Origin: Luteimonas sp. 9C
GTDB taxonomy: Bacteria > Pseudomonadota > Gammaproteobacteria > Xanthomonadales > Xanthomonadaceae
DNA length: 44,126 nt
Direction of reading: 5' to 3'
Assembly: GCF_902506295.1 (NCBI RefSeq)
Contig: NZ_LR733312.1
Span: 2,708,641-2,752,766 of the forward strand
In this document: one piece after another, positions 22,728 to 31,181 of the stretch
Position numbering within the stretch: position 1 is the stretch's first letter
How the letters are laid out: every line of letters starts with the position of its first letter
Notes under the pieces: generated by a model
The model's input: only the letters and a program-made list of their open reading frames with translations
Database searches by the model: none
What the model was told of the DNA's origin: nothing
Program-made: the position numbers and the translations under genes

Positions 22728-25547
22728 TCAGCGCCGCGCGATCAGCGCGCCGCAGCGGCGCCGGGCATCGTCGATCTCACGGCTGACCGCGCCGCCCTCC
22801 GGCTGCGCCGCGCGGACCTGGGTGATGAGCACGGCGAGGTCGTGGCGCGCGTTCATGGCGCCGGGCGCGGCACAGCGCAGGGCGGCGGCGGCGGCGCGGG
22901 CGATCCAGGCGATCTTGCGCAGTTCACTGTCGTCTGCCGGCGTGCGCGCCAGACGGTCGAGGCCGGCGATCGCCTCGGCATCGCCCGCAGCGGCCGCGGC
23001 CCGGTCGCGCGACAGCGCCGCGCGCAGCGCGTTGGGATGGTCGGGGCCGTAGGCCACCGCGGTGATGGTCGCCGCCTCCTCGAGGTGCCGCGTGCCGGCA
23101 CTGGGTTCGAGTGCCGATTCCACCTCGCCGAGCAGGCGCAGCGTATCGCCGACCAGTCCGTGACGGGCCCCGAAGCGGGCCTGCCGGAGCGCGAGCGCTT
23201 CGCGCAGCAGTGCGCGCGCCTCCGCATTCCGACCTGCGTCGTGCAGCACCATCGCGTGGTTGAACAGGCCGTCGGCGAGCATCGCGTTGGGACTGGTCTG
23301 GCGCCAGATGTCGACGGTGCGCGCCAGCGCGTCGAGCGCCGCGTCGGTGTCGCCTCGCTCCCAGGCCACGATCCCCAGGCTGTTGTGGATGCGCGCGACG
23401 TCGGCATGGCGCGCGCCGAGGCGGGCGACGGTCCAGACCAGGGCGTCGCGGAATTCCGCATCCGCTTCGGCGAAACGGCCCTGGTCGACATGCAGGGCGG
23501 CCAGTTGCCGGCGGGCGTCGAGTGTGGCCGGATGGCGCGCGCCGTGCAGGTCCAGCGCCAGCGCCAGCGCCTCGCGGCAGCTCGCTTCGGCCGGGCGCGT
23601 ACGACCGTTCGCACGCAACAGGGCGCAGCGGCTGCGCAGCAGTTCGATCGCCAGCGGGTGGCGCGGATCGAGGCGCTGGCGCAACCGCGCGAGCGCCGCA
23701 TCGGTGCCGGTCAGCGCCTGTCTGAGTTCGCCGGCGGCGCTGTGCAGCGAGGCGAGATCGGCGAGGCTTTCGATGGTGCCGGCTTCGTCGGGGACGGCGC
23801 TGTCGCGGCGCAGGGCGAGGGCGCGCCGGAACAGCAGGCGCGCGCTGTCGAGTTCGCCGATGTCACGGCGGCTGCGGCCCAGGTGGGTGTAGAACTCGGC
23901 CGCCTGTCGCGGCAGCACCTGTTCGCGCTGCAGCGCCAGCGATTGCAGCGGCTGCATCCAGGCGATCGCGTCGCGCGGCCGGCCCAGCAGGCGCAGCGTG
24001 CGGCCGTGATCGCTGGCCGACTGCAGGCGCAGGCTCGGCGGCGCGTCGGCCATGCCACCCACCACGGTCGACTGGCGTTCGAGCAGCGCCAGCGCCCGGT
24101 CGTAATCACCCAGACCCAGGCGCAGGCGCGCGATCACGCCGTAGAGTTCGGCGCGGGCGACCGGCTGGTGGGCCAGCTCCGCATCACCGCGCTGCACGCC
24201 GACCTCGAGCAGCTGGCGGATGTCGAGCGGTGCGCCGCCTGCCGACGCGCCCGCCTGCTCGAACAGGCCGACGACGAAGTCCTGCATCGCCTGCGCGCGC
24301 GCGGACTCCTCGATGGCCTGGTTCGCCTGCCAGGTCACCGCCACCATCGAGGCGACGAGGGTGAGCGCCACCAGCGCCGCGCTCGAGATCGCCCAGCGAT
24401 GCCGCCGCAGGTACTTGCCCGCCCGGTAGCTGAGCCGTTGCGGGCGCGCGAGGATCGGCCTGCCTTCGCTCCACCGGCGCAGATCGAGCGCGAACGCTTC
24501 GACCGAGGCGTAGCGGTCCGTGGGCGCCTTCTCCAGCGACCGCAGCACGATGGTGTCCAGGTCGCCGGCGATCGCGCGGGCCATGCGGCGACGCTGCAGC
24601 GGCTCCACCCCGTCGTCCGCGCTGCGCAGCAACGCCTGCGACGGTCGGGGGGGATCGACCTCCAGGATCGCCTGCTCCCACTGCGCGTCGCTGGCGAGCG
24701 TGGGCTGGTAGGGCTTGCGACCCGACAGCAGTTCGTAGAGCACGACCCCGAGCGAATACACGTCGGTCATCGTCGTGACCGGCTCGCCGCGGATCTGTTC
24801 GGGCGCCGCGTAGTGCAGCGTGAACGCCCGCAGGCCGGTACGCGTGTGCTCGGGCGCCTGGCCGGCCGTGTCGAGCAGTTTGGCGATGCCGAAGTCCAGC
24901 AGCCGCACGTCGTCGAGCGCGGTGACGAGGATGTTCGAGGGCTTGAGGTCGCGATGGACGATCAGGTTGGTGTGCGCGTGACTGACCGCTTCGCAGACCT
25001 GCAGGAACAGGCGGATCCGGTCCGCGACGCCCGGCTGGTGCCGCCGGCACCAGTCGGTGACGGGCTCGCCGTCGATGTAGTCCAGTGCCAGATAGGGCTG
25101 CTGGTCGGCGCTGATGCCGGCGTCGAGCAGGCGTGCGATGTGCGGATGTTCCAGCCGCGCGAGAATCTGTCGCTCGCGGGTGAAACGCAGGCGCAGGTCG
25201 GGATCGGCGAGGCCGGGACGCAGCAGTTTCAGTGCGACGCGGCGCTCGTAGAGGCCGTCCGCCCGGCGCGCAAGCCACACCTGGCCCATGCCGCCCTCGC
25301 CGAGCAGGCGTTCGAGTTCGTAAGGCCCGATGTGGCGGCCGGGCAGCATGTTCGACAGCCCGGCCACGATCGGCTCGGCGAGGAAATCCGCACGTTCGGC
25401 ATCGAGTGCGAGCAATGCGTGGAGTTCGTCCGCGAAATCCGGATCGTCGTCGCGATACGCCGCCAGTGCCGTCGCACGCGCATCGGGCTCGAGTTCGAGC
25501 AGCGCGTCGAGGGCCGGGGACAGCCGCTGCCAGCGCGCGCCGTCCAT
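22728..25547 (-). CDS. Membrane Ser/Thr protein kinase with C-terminal TPR region
   Basis: The 939-aa product has an N-terminal kinase domain at about 75-345. Its glycine loop is LLGEGGMGQVW (81-91), the ATP lysine is K107 (VALKLLRPG), the catalytic loop is HRDLKPSN (198-205) and DFG is at 218-220. A single membrane helix lies at roughly 388-410 (AALVALTLVASMVAVTW). The remaining 500 residues are helical tetratricopeptide-like repeats, presumably outside the membrane. It follows the sigma-factor gene after 9 nt. This sigma-kinase pair is common in Xanthomonadaceae, where the kinase is thought to act in the same signalling path. The stimulus is unknown. Confidence 0.93.
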   Translation of the reverse strand: MDGARWQRLSPALDALLELEPDARATALAAYRDDDPDFADELHALLALDAERADFLAEPIVAGLSNMLPGRHIGPYELERLLGEGGMGQVWLARRADGLYERRVALKLLRPGLADPDLRLRFTRERQILARLEHPHIARLLDAGISADQQPYLALDYIDGEPVTDWCRRHQPGVADRIRLFLQVCEAVSHAHTNLIVHRDLKPSNILVTALDDVRLLDFGIAKLLDTAGQAPEHTRTGLRAFTLHYAAPEQIRGEPVTTMTDVYSLGVVLYELLSGRKPYQPTLASDAQWEQAILEVDPPRPSQALLRSADDGVEPLQRRRMARAIAGDLDTIVLRSLEKAPTDRYASVEAFALDLRRWSEGRPILARPQRLSYRAGKYLRRHRWAISSAALVALTLVASMVAVTWQANQAIEESARAQAMQDFVVGLFEQAGASAGGAPLDIRQLLEVGVQRGDAELAHQPVARAELYGVIARLRLGLGDYDRALALLERQSTVVGGMADAPPSLRLQSASDHGRTLRLLGRPRDAIAWMQPLQSLALQREQVLPRQAAEFYTHLGRSRRDIGELDSARLLFRRALALRRDSAVPDEAGTIESLADLASLHSAAGELRQALTGTDAALARLRQRLDPRHPLAIELLRSRCALLRANGRTRPAEASCREALALALDLHGARHPATLDARRQLAALHVDQGRFAEADAEFRDALVWTVARLGARHADVARIHNSLGIVAWERGDTDAALDALARTVDIWRQTSPNAMLADGLFNHAMVLHDAGRNAEARALLREALALRQARFGARHGLVGDTLRLLGEVESALEPSAGTRHLEEAATITAVAYGPDHPNALRAALSRDRAAAAAGDAEAIAGLDRLARTPADDSELRKIAWIARAAAAALRCAAPGAMNARHDLAVLITQVRAAQPEGGAVSREIDDARRRCGALIARR

Positions 25548-25556
25548 ACCCGTGCC

Positions 25557-26126
25557 TCAGTCTTCCCGCAACGACGCCAGCAGGTACATCCGCGCCTTCT
25601 GCCAGTCGCGCCGGATGCTGCGCTCCGACCGCTCCAGCAGCGCGGCGATCTCCAGTTCCGACAACCCCGCGAAATACCGCAGTTCCACCACCTGGGCCAG
25701 GCGCTTGTCGACCGCGGCCAGGCGGGTGAGCGCGATGTCGAGCGCCAGCGTGTCCTCGTCCAGCCGCAGGCCGCTCTCGATGTTGTCCGGCAGCTCGGTC
25801 ACGCGGTGCAGGTCGCCGCCGCGCTTCTGCGCCAGCCGTTGGCGGGCGTAGTCGACGACGACGCTGCGCATCGCGGAGGCGGCGTAGGCGAAGAAATGCG
25901 CGCGATCGTCGAAGCGGGCCTCGTGGCGACCGATCAGCTTGAGGTAGGCCTCGTGCACCAGCGCGGTGGCATCGAGCGTGTGCCCGTGCTGGCCGACGAG
26001 CTGGCGCCGGGCCATCTGGTGCAGTTCCTGGTAGAGCGTGGCGAGCACGCGATCGAGCGCGTCGCGATCTCCGCCACGCGCGGCATCCAGCCACTGGGTG
26101 ATCTCGGCAACCTGAGCCTCGCGCAT
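25557..26126 (-). CDS. ECF-like sigma-70 factor
   Basis: This 189-aa protein has region 2 (ALVHEAYLKLIG, then HFFAYAASAMRSVVVDYARQ) and region 4 (VVELRYFAGLSELEIAALLERSERSIRRDW). The pattern fits the TIGR02999/Sigma70_ECF group, which is typically encoded next to Ser/Thr kinases rather than an anti-sigma factor. It lies directly upstream of the kinase gene in the same direction, with 9 nt between them. Confidence 0.92.
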   Translation of the reverse strand: MREAQVAEITQWLDAARGGDRDALDRVLATLYQELHQMARRQLVGQHGHTLDATALVHEAYLKLIGRHEARFDDRAHFFAYAASAMRSVVVDYARQRLAQKRGGDLHRVTELPDNIESGLRLDEDTLALDIALTRLAAVDKRLAQVVELRYFAGLSELEIAALLERSERSIRRDWQKARMYLLASLRED

Positions 26127-26188
26127 GATCCCCGCCCTCGTCCCGCGTCGCGACTATAGCGCTTATCCGCCAGGGGCGACGCGGCGCC

Positions 26189-27001
26189 TCAGCGCTGGCA
26201 GCGCGGGCACCAGACGGTCGCGCGCTGGCCCACCAGGGCCTGCCGGAGCGGGGTGCCGCATGCGGGGCACGGCAGCCCACCGCGACCGTAGGCGGAGAGC
26301 TCCTGTTCGAAGTAGCCGGGCGCGCCGTCGGGGCTGATGAAATCGCGCAGCGTGGTGCCGCCACGCGCGATCGCGTACGCCAGGATCCGCTTCACTTCGT
26401 CAGCCAGGCGCGCGTAGCGTTCGCGCGAGATGCGCCCCGCGTCGCGCAGCGGCGAGATGCCGGCGGCGAACAACGCTTCGGCCGCGTAGATGTTGCCCAC
26501 GCCGACCACGATGCGCTGGTCCATCAGGAAGGTCTTCACCGGCGCGCGGCGGCCGCGGCTGGCGAAGAACAGATGGTCGCCGTCGAACGCGTCGTCGAGC
26601 GGTTCCGGTCCGAGATCGCGCAGAAGATCATGCGTGTCGCCGGGCGGCTGCCACAGCAGGCAGCCGAACCGGCGCGGATCGTTGAAGCGCAGCACCTGGC
26701 CGGAATCGAGGGCCATGTCGACGTGGTCGTGCGTGCGCACCGGCACGTCCGGGTCGAGCACGCGCAGACTGCCGGACATGCCCAGATGCAGCAGTGCGCT
26801 GCCGGCCGCGGTGTCGAGCAGCAGATATTTCGCGCGCCGGCGGATCGCCTCGACGCGCTGACCCGGCAGCAGGGTCGAGACCTCGCCGGCAATCGGCCAG
26901 CGCAGGTCCGGCCGCCGCAGCACGATGCGTTCGATGGTGCGACCGAGCACGTGCGGCGAGAGGCCGGCGCGGGTGGTTTCGACTTCGGGCAGTTCGGGCA
27001 T
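26189..27001 (-). CDS. mutM: Formamidopyrimidine-DNA glycosylase MutM (Fpg)
   Basis: The 270-aa bifunctional DNA glycosylase/AP lyase removes 8-oxoguanine. It begins [14 protein letters not shown], where the Pro after Met is the catalytic nucleophile. It contains the helix-two-turn-helix region ([19 protein letters not shown]) and the C-terminal zinc finger CPACGTPL...WCPRCQR with the conserved Arg in its loop. All catalytic features are present. It stands alone between the sigma factor and the phosphofructokinase, in the same direction. Confidence 0.97.
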   Translation of the reverse strand: MPELPEVETTRAGLSPHVLGRTIERIVLRRPDLRWPIAGEVSTLLPGQRVEAIRRRAKYLLLDTAAGSALLHLGMSGSLRVLDPDVPVRTHDHVDMALDSGQVLRFNDPRRFGCLLWQPPGDTHDLLRDLGPEPLDDAFDGDHLFFASRGRRAPVKTFLMDQRIVVGVGNIYAAEALFAAGISPLRDAGRISRERYARLADEVKRILAYAIARGGTTLRDFISPDGAPGYFEQELSAYGRGGLPCPACGTPLRQALVGQRATVWCPRCQR

Positions 27002-27088
27002 CGGGACCGGCGGCGTGCGGGGAAGCGTCTGTATCGGGTGCGCGCGGCCGGTTTCAATGCACCGGGCTGAACGCCGTGCGCAAAGGCG

Positions 27089-28345
27089 TCAGCCGGTCCA
27101 CGCCGGCAGGCGACGGGGCACGGCGGGCGCATCGACCGTCACGTACTTCGGCAGCCCGTCGCGGCCGTACGGCGGCGGCGCCTCGCCGCGGATCAGCGGT
27201 TCGAGATAGCGGCGTGCGGCCGCGGTGATGCCATAACCGTCGCGGCGGATGAAGCCGGCCGGCATGATCTTCTCGTGGTTGGCGACCTTCTCCAGCGGCG
27301 CGGCCTCGATGGTCCACCGGTACGGCGATTCCGACGTGCGCCTGATCGACGGCATCGTCGCGTTGCGGCCGGCGAGTGCGAACTGCACGGCCGCGCGACC
27401 GACCGCCATCGCCTGCTCGACATCGGTTTTCGACGCGACGTGCCGCGCCGAGCGCTGCAGGTAATCGGGCAGCGTCCAGTGCACCTTGTAGCCCAACATG
27501 TCCTTGACCCGGCCGGCCAGATGCGAGGCCACGCCACCGAGCTGGGTGTGGCCGAACGCGTCCCGGCCGCCGCCGGCATCGGCGACGAAACGCCCGTCCT
27601 TGTCGCGGATGCCTTCGCTGGCCACGACGACGCACCAGCCCACGCGCTCGACGACGCGCTGCACCTGGGCGAGGAAGGCGGCCTCGTCGTAGTCGCGTTC
27701 CGGGAACAGGATGATCTGCGGCGCATCGTCGGGGCCTTGCCCGGCCAGGCCGGCGGCCGCGGCCAGCCAGCCCGCATGCCGGCCCATGGCCTCGTAGACG
27801 AAGACCTTGGTCGAGGTATCGGCCATCGCCGCGACGTCGAGCGCGGCCTCGCGCACCGAGACCGCGGTGTATTTCGCCGCCGAGCCGAACCCCGGGCAGC
27901 AGTCGGTGACGGCCAGATCGTTGTCGATCGTCTTCGGCACGCCGATGCAGGTTAGCGGGTAGTCGAACTGCGCGGCGAGCTGCGAGACCTTGAGCGCGGT
28001 ATCGGCCGAATCGTTGCCGCCGTTGTAGAGGAACCAGCGCACGTCGTGCGCACGCAGCACCTCGATCAGGCGTTCGTACTTCGCGCGGTCGGCCTCGATG
28101 GATTTCAGCTTGTAGCGGCAGGACCCGAACGCGCCGCCCGGCGTGTGCGCGAGTGCGCGCACGGTCGGGAGCGGAATCTTCGACGCATCGACCAGATCCT
28201 CGCGCAGCGCGCCGAGAATGCCGTTGCGCGCGGCGAGCACCTTGACGCGCCGGCTGCGCGCTTCCTGCAGCACCGCCGACGCGGTGGCGTTGATGACGGC
28301 GGTGACACCGCCGGACTGGGCGTAGAGCAGGGTTCCGGACGTCAT
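27089..28345 (-). CDS. pfp: Pyrophosphate-dependent 6-phosphofructokinase
   Basis: The 418-aa product starts MTSGTLLYAQSGGVTAVINA. The donor-site motif is NGGNDSADTA, where the Asp takes the place of the Gly of ATP-type enzymes. The catalytic motif is GVPKTIDND, with Lys in place of Gly. Both mark the PPi-dependent type, which interconverts fructose 6-phosphate and fructose 1,6-bisphosphate reversibly. Other family motifs are FGSAAKYTA and EAMGRHAGW. The start at 28345 has AAGGA upstream; in-frame extensions run into the adk promoter region. It is divergent from adk with 122 bp between the starts. Confidence 0.93.
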   Translation of the reverse strand: MTSGTLLYAQSGGVTAVINATASAVLQEARSRRVKVLAARNGILGALREDLVDASKIPLPTVRALAHTPGGAFGSCRYKLKSIEADRAKYERLIEVLRAHDVRWFLYNGGNDSADTALKVSQLAAQFDYPLTCIGVPKTIDNDLAVTDCCPGFGSAAKYTAVSVREAALDVAAMADTSTKVFVYEAMGRHAGWLAAAAGLAGQGPDDAPQIILFPERDYDEAAFLAQVQRVVERVGWCVVVASEGIRDKDGRFVADAGGGRDAFGHTQLGGVASHLAGRVKDMLGYKVHWTLPDYLQRSARHVASKTDVEQAMAVGRAAVQFALAGRNATMPSIRRTSESPYRWTIEAAPLEKVANHEKIMPAGFIRRDGYGITAAARRYLEPLIRGEAPPPYGRDGLPKYVTVDAPAVPRRLPAWTG

Positions 28346-28467
28346 TGCACGTGTCCTTTCGATGGGCCGTGGCGGGATACGGTAAGCTGGCGCGGCCGTC
28401 TGCCGCCGTGTGGTCCGAGTGTACGTCGGTGCGGTGGCGCGATTCCCCACAGTTGCAGGAGCGTTCG

Positions 28468-29046
28468 ATGCGTTTGGTTCTTCTCGGTGCGCCCGGTTCG
28501 GGCAAGGGCACGCAGGCGGCGCGGTTGAAGGACCATCTGCGGGTGCCGCACATCTCCACCGGTGACCTGCTGCGCGCCGAAGTGGCGGCCGGCACGCCGC
28601 TGGGCCTCGAGGCCAAGGCGGTCATGGCGCGTGGCGACCTGGTCTCCGACGAGATCCTGCTCGGCATGCTGGAAGACCGCTTCTCGCGCGCCGACACTGC
28701 CTCGGGCTTCATCCTCGACGGCTATCCGCGCAACCTCGCCCAGGCGGCCGCGCTCGATGCGCTGCTGGTGAAGCTCGGCACGCCGTTCGATGCCGCCGTG
28801 CAGCTGGAAGTGGACAACGAACAGATCATCGCGCGCCTCGCCGGCCGCGCGCAGGCCGAAGGCCGCGCCGACGACAGCCCGGAATCGGTGCGCCACCGCC
28901 TCAACGTCTACGACCAGCAGACCGCGCCGGTGATCGCGTTCTACCGCGAGCACGACCAGCTGACCGTCGTCGATGGCGTCGGCTCGCTCGACGCGGTGTT
29001 CGACCGCATCGTCAAGGCGATCGGTCGGGAGCAGGCGGCCGCCTGA
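28468..29046 (+). CDS. adk: Adenylate kinase (short form)
   Basis: The 192-aa product has the P-loop LLGAPGSGKGTQAARL, HISTGDLLRAEV, the AMP site GFILDGYPRNLAQA and a short LID (AGRAQAEGRADDS) without zinc ligands, as in xanthomonads. It interconverts ATP, AMP and ADP. The start codon was placed at ATG 28468, just before MRLVLLGAPGS, with AGGAG upstream. mpl follows after 151 bp. Confidence 0.96.
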   Translation: MRLVLLGAPGSGKGTQAARLKDHLRVPHISTGDLLRAEVAAGTPLGLEAKAVMARGDLVSDEILLGMLEDRFSRADTASGFILDGYPRNLAQAAALDALLVKLGTPFDAAVQLEVDNEQIIARLAGRAQAEGRADDSPESVRHRLNVYDQQTAPVIAFYREHDQLTVVDGVGSLDAVFDRIVKAIGREQAAA

Positions 29047-29197
29047 TCGCCGCGCATCGGCGGCATGGCCCAGGCTGGCCCTGCGAGCGAGCCGACCGCG
29101 TCCCTCACCCCATCTCCGCTTCCTGGGGGAGCGGGGCGAAGGTGCCGGGCATGCACGACTTCACCGCCTGTCTTCTGATCGTCTAGGAATCGGCTTC

Positions 29198-30556
29198 GTG
29201 AAACTTCATATCCTGGGTATCGCCGGCACCTTCATGGGCGGCGTCGCCGCGCTCGCGCGCGAACTCGGCCACGCGGTCGAAGGCAGCGACCAGGCGGTGT
29301 ATCCGCCGATGTCGACCCAGCTCGAGACGCTGGGCATCACCCTGCACCAGGGCTACGACCCCGCGCACATCGGCGACGACGTCGACCAGGTGGTGGTCGG
29401 CAACGCGCTCTCGCGAGGCAATCCCGCGGTGGAAGCGGTGCTCGATGCCGGACGCGCCTACACCTCCGGCGCCGAATGGCTGCGCGACCACGTGCTGCCG
29501 GGCCGCGAAGTGCTCGCCGTGGCCGGCACCCACGGCAAGACCACGACCACGACGATCCTGTCGTATCTGCTCGAGGCCGCGGGCCGCGCGCCGGGCTTCC
29601 TGATCGGCGGCGTCGCCGAGGATTTCGGTGTGTCGGCACGTATCGGCAGCGGACGCGAATTCGTCGTCGAGGCGGACGAGTACGACACCGCGTTCTTCGA
29701 CAAGCGCAGCAAGTTCGTCCACTACCGCCCGACGGTCGCGATCCTCAACAACCTCGAATTCGACCACGCCGACATCTTTCCTGATGTCGCTGCGATCCAG
29801 CGCCAGTTCCACCATCTGGTGCGCACGGTGCCGGCGCGTGGGCGCTTGATCGTCAACGGGCATGACGCGCGTCTGGCCGAAGTCCTGGCGATGGGCTGCT
29901 GGACGCCGGTCGAGCGCTTCGGCTTCGATGCCGCGTTCGAGTGGTGCGCGGTGAAGCGCAGCGACGACGGCAGCCTGTTCGAGGTTTTGCGCAACGGCGC
30001 GTCGATCGGCACGGTCGAATGGCCGCTGCTCGGCGACCACAACGTGCTCAACGCGCTCGCCGCGCTGGCGGCCTGCGCCGCGGTCGGTGTCGACATCGGG
30101 TCGCTGCTGCCTGCGCTCGCGGCGTTCCGCAGCGTCAAGCGGCGCATGGAAGTGCTGGGCACCGCGCGCGACATCACCGTCTACGACGACTTCGCCCACC
30201 ACCCGACCGCGATCGCCACCACCCTCGCCGGCCTGCGGGCGAGGGTCGGCGATGCGCGCATCGTCGTGGCGATGGAGCCACGCAGCAATTCGATGCGCCT
30301 GGGCGCACATGCCGATGCGCTGGCGCCGTCGCTCGATCTCGCCGATGCCGTCGTATTCCTGCATCGCCCGGAACTGGCCTGGGATGCCGGCGCGGTGGTG
30401 AGCGCCGTGCGCGGCGAGGCGCACGCGGTGGCCGATGTCGACGCGCTGCTGGCCGAACTCGCCGCCCGCGTGCGGCCGGGCGACCATGTGGTCTTCATGT
30501 CCAATGGCGGTTTCGACGGGGCGCCGCGGCGCTTTGCGCTGAGCCTCCACGACTGA
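29198..30556 (+). CDS. mpl: UDP-N-acetylmuramate:tripeptide ligase Mpl
   Basis: The 452-aa Mur-ligase family enzyme joins recycled L-Ala-gamma-D-Glu-meso-DAP tripeptide to UDP-MurNAc in peptidoglycan recycling. It starts with GTG and MKLHILGIAGTFMGGVAAL. The ATP loop is AVAGTHGKTTTTT, the middle domain has EADEYDTAFFDKRSKF and LNNLEFDHADIF, and the C-terminal domain has TVYDDFAHHPTA and AMEPRSNSMRLG. The IAGTFMGG start and the EADEYDTAFFDKRSKF motif distinguish it from MurC. The GTG start is preceded by TAGGAA. Confidence 0.95.
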   Translation: MKLHILGIAGTFMGGVAALARELGHAVEGSDQAVYPPMSTQLETLGITLHQGYDPAHIGDDVDQVVVGNALSRGNPAVEAVLDAGRAYTSGAEWLRDHVLPGREVLAVAGTHGKTTTTTILSYLLEAAGRAPGFLIGGVAEDFGVSARIGSGREFVVEADEYDTAFFDKRSKFVHYRPTVAILNNLEFDHADIFPDVAAIQRQFHHLVRTVPARGRLIVNGHDARLAEVLAMGCWTPVERFGFDAAFEWCAVKRSDDGSLFEVLRNGASIGTVEWPLLGDHNVLNALAALAACAAVGVDIGSLLPALAAFRSVKRRMEVLGTARDITVYDDFAHHPTAIATTLAGLRARVGDARIVVAMEPRSNSMRLGAHADALAPSLDLADAVVFLHRPELAWDAGAVVSAVRGEAHAVADVDALLAELAARVRPGDHVVFMSNGGFDGAPRRFALSLHD

Positions 30557-30587
30557 GGTTTCGCATCGGCCTGCGTACACTGGGCGC

Positions 30588-31181
30588 ATGGCAGACGACA
30601 CTTCGATTCCGCTGTTTCCGCTGCGCACCGTGCTGGTGCCCGGCGCCGCGCTGGGCCTGCGCGTGTTCGAGCCGCGCTACCTCGATCTCGTCCGCGAATG
30701 CGGCCGGCGGGGCAGCGGATTCGGCATCTGCCTGATCCTCGACGGCGACGAGGCCGGCGCGCCCGCGACACCCGCCGGCATCGGAACCGAAGCGCGCATC
30801 GAGGACTTCGACACCGGCGCCGATGGCCTGCTGACGCTGCGCGTGCGCGGCGCGCGCCGCTTCCACGTGCGCCGGACCCGGGTGCGCGACAGCGGCCTGA
30901 TCATCGCCGACGTCGACTGGTGCGCCGCCGATCCGGTGATCGATCTGCAACCCGAACACGCGCTGCTCGGCGTCGTGCTGCGCAAGATCCTCGAACACAT
31001 CGACGGCGCCGACCAGGCGTTCCCGGAGCCGCACTTCGACGATGCGGCGTGGGTGGGCTGGCGGCTGGCCGAACTGCTGCCGCTCGAACAGCCGCATCGC
31101 CAGCAGCTGTTGCAGCTCGACGATCCGGACGAGCGGCTGGAAACGCTGCTACGGCTGGTCGACGTCGTCGACGACGACTGA
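30588..31181 (+). CDS. Lon N-terminal (LON substrate-binding) domain protein
   Basis: This 197-aa protein consists of a stand-alone Lon N-terminal domain: IPLFPLRTVLVPGAALGLRV and FEPRYLDLVREC, then a helical tail (LRLVDVVDDD). There is no ATPase or protease part. Such proteins occur widely in proteobacteria and their role is unclear; substrate or partner binding is assumed. It follows mpl by 31 bp, so they may share a transcript. Its 3' end overlaps the convergent DedA-PAP2 gene by 33 bp. Confidence 0.9.
   Translation: MADDTSIPLFPLRTVLVPGAALGLRVFEPRYLDLVRECGRRGSGFGICLILDGDEAGAPATPAGIGTEARIEDFDTGADGLLTLRVRGARRFHVRRTRVRDSGLIIADVDWCAADPVIDLQPEHALLGVVLRKILEHIDGADQAFPEPHFDDAAWVGWRLAELLPLEQPHRQQLLQLDDPDERLETLLRLVDVVDDD

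Noticed and set aside
22842..26159. 1105-codon plus-strand frame across the protein kinase and sigma-factor genes
   Set aside because: It is opposite to two clear minus-strand genes, and its composition (Arg, Gln, Ala, Val) is typical of antisense frames in GC-rich DNA.
29047..29197. Stem-loop-like CCCCATCTCCGCTTCCTGGGGGAGCGGGG between adk and mpl
   Set aside because: It may be a decayed intergenic repeat, but pairing is imperfect and no second copy was seen in the window, so it is not reported as a feature.
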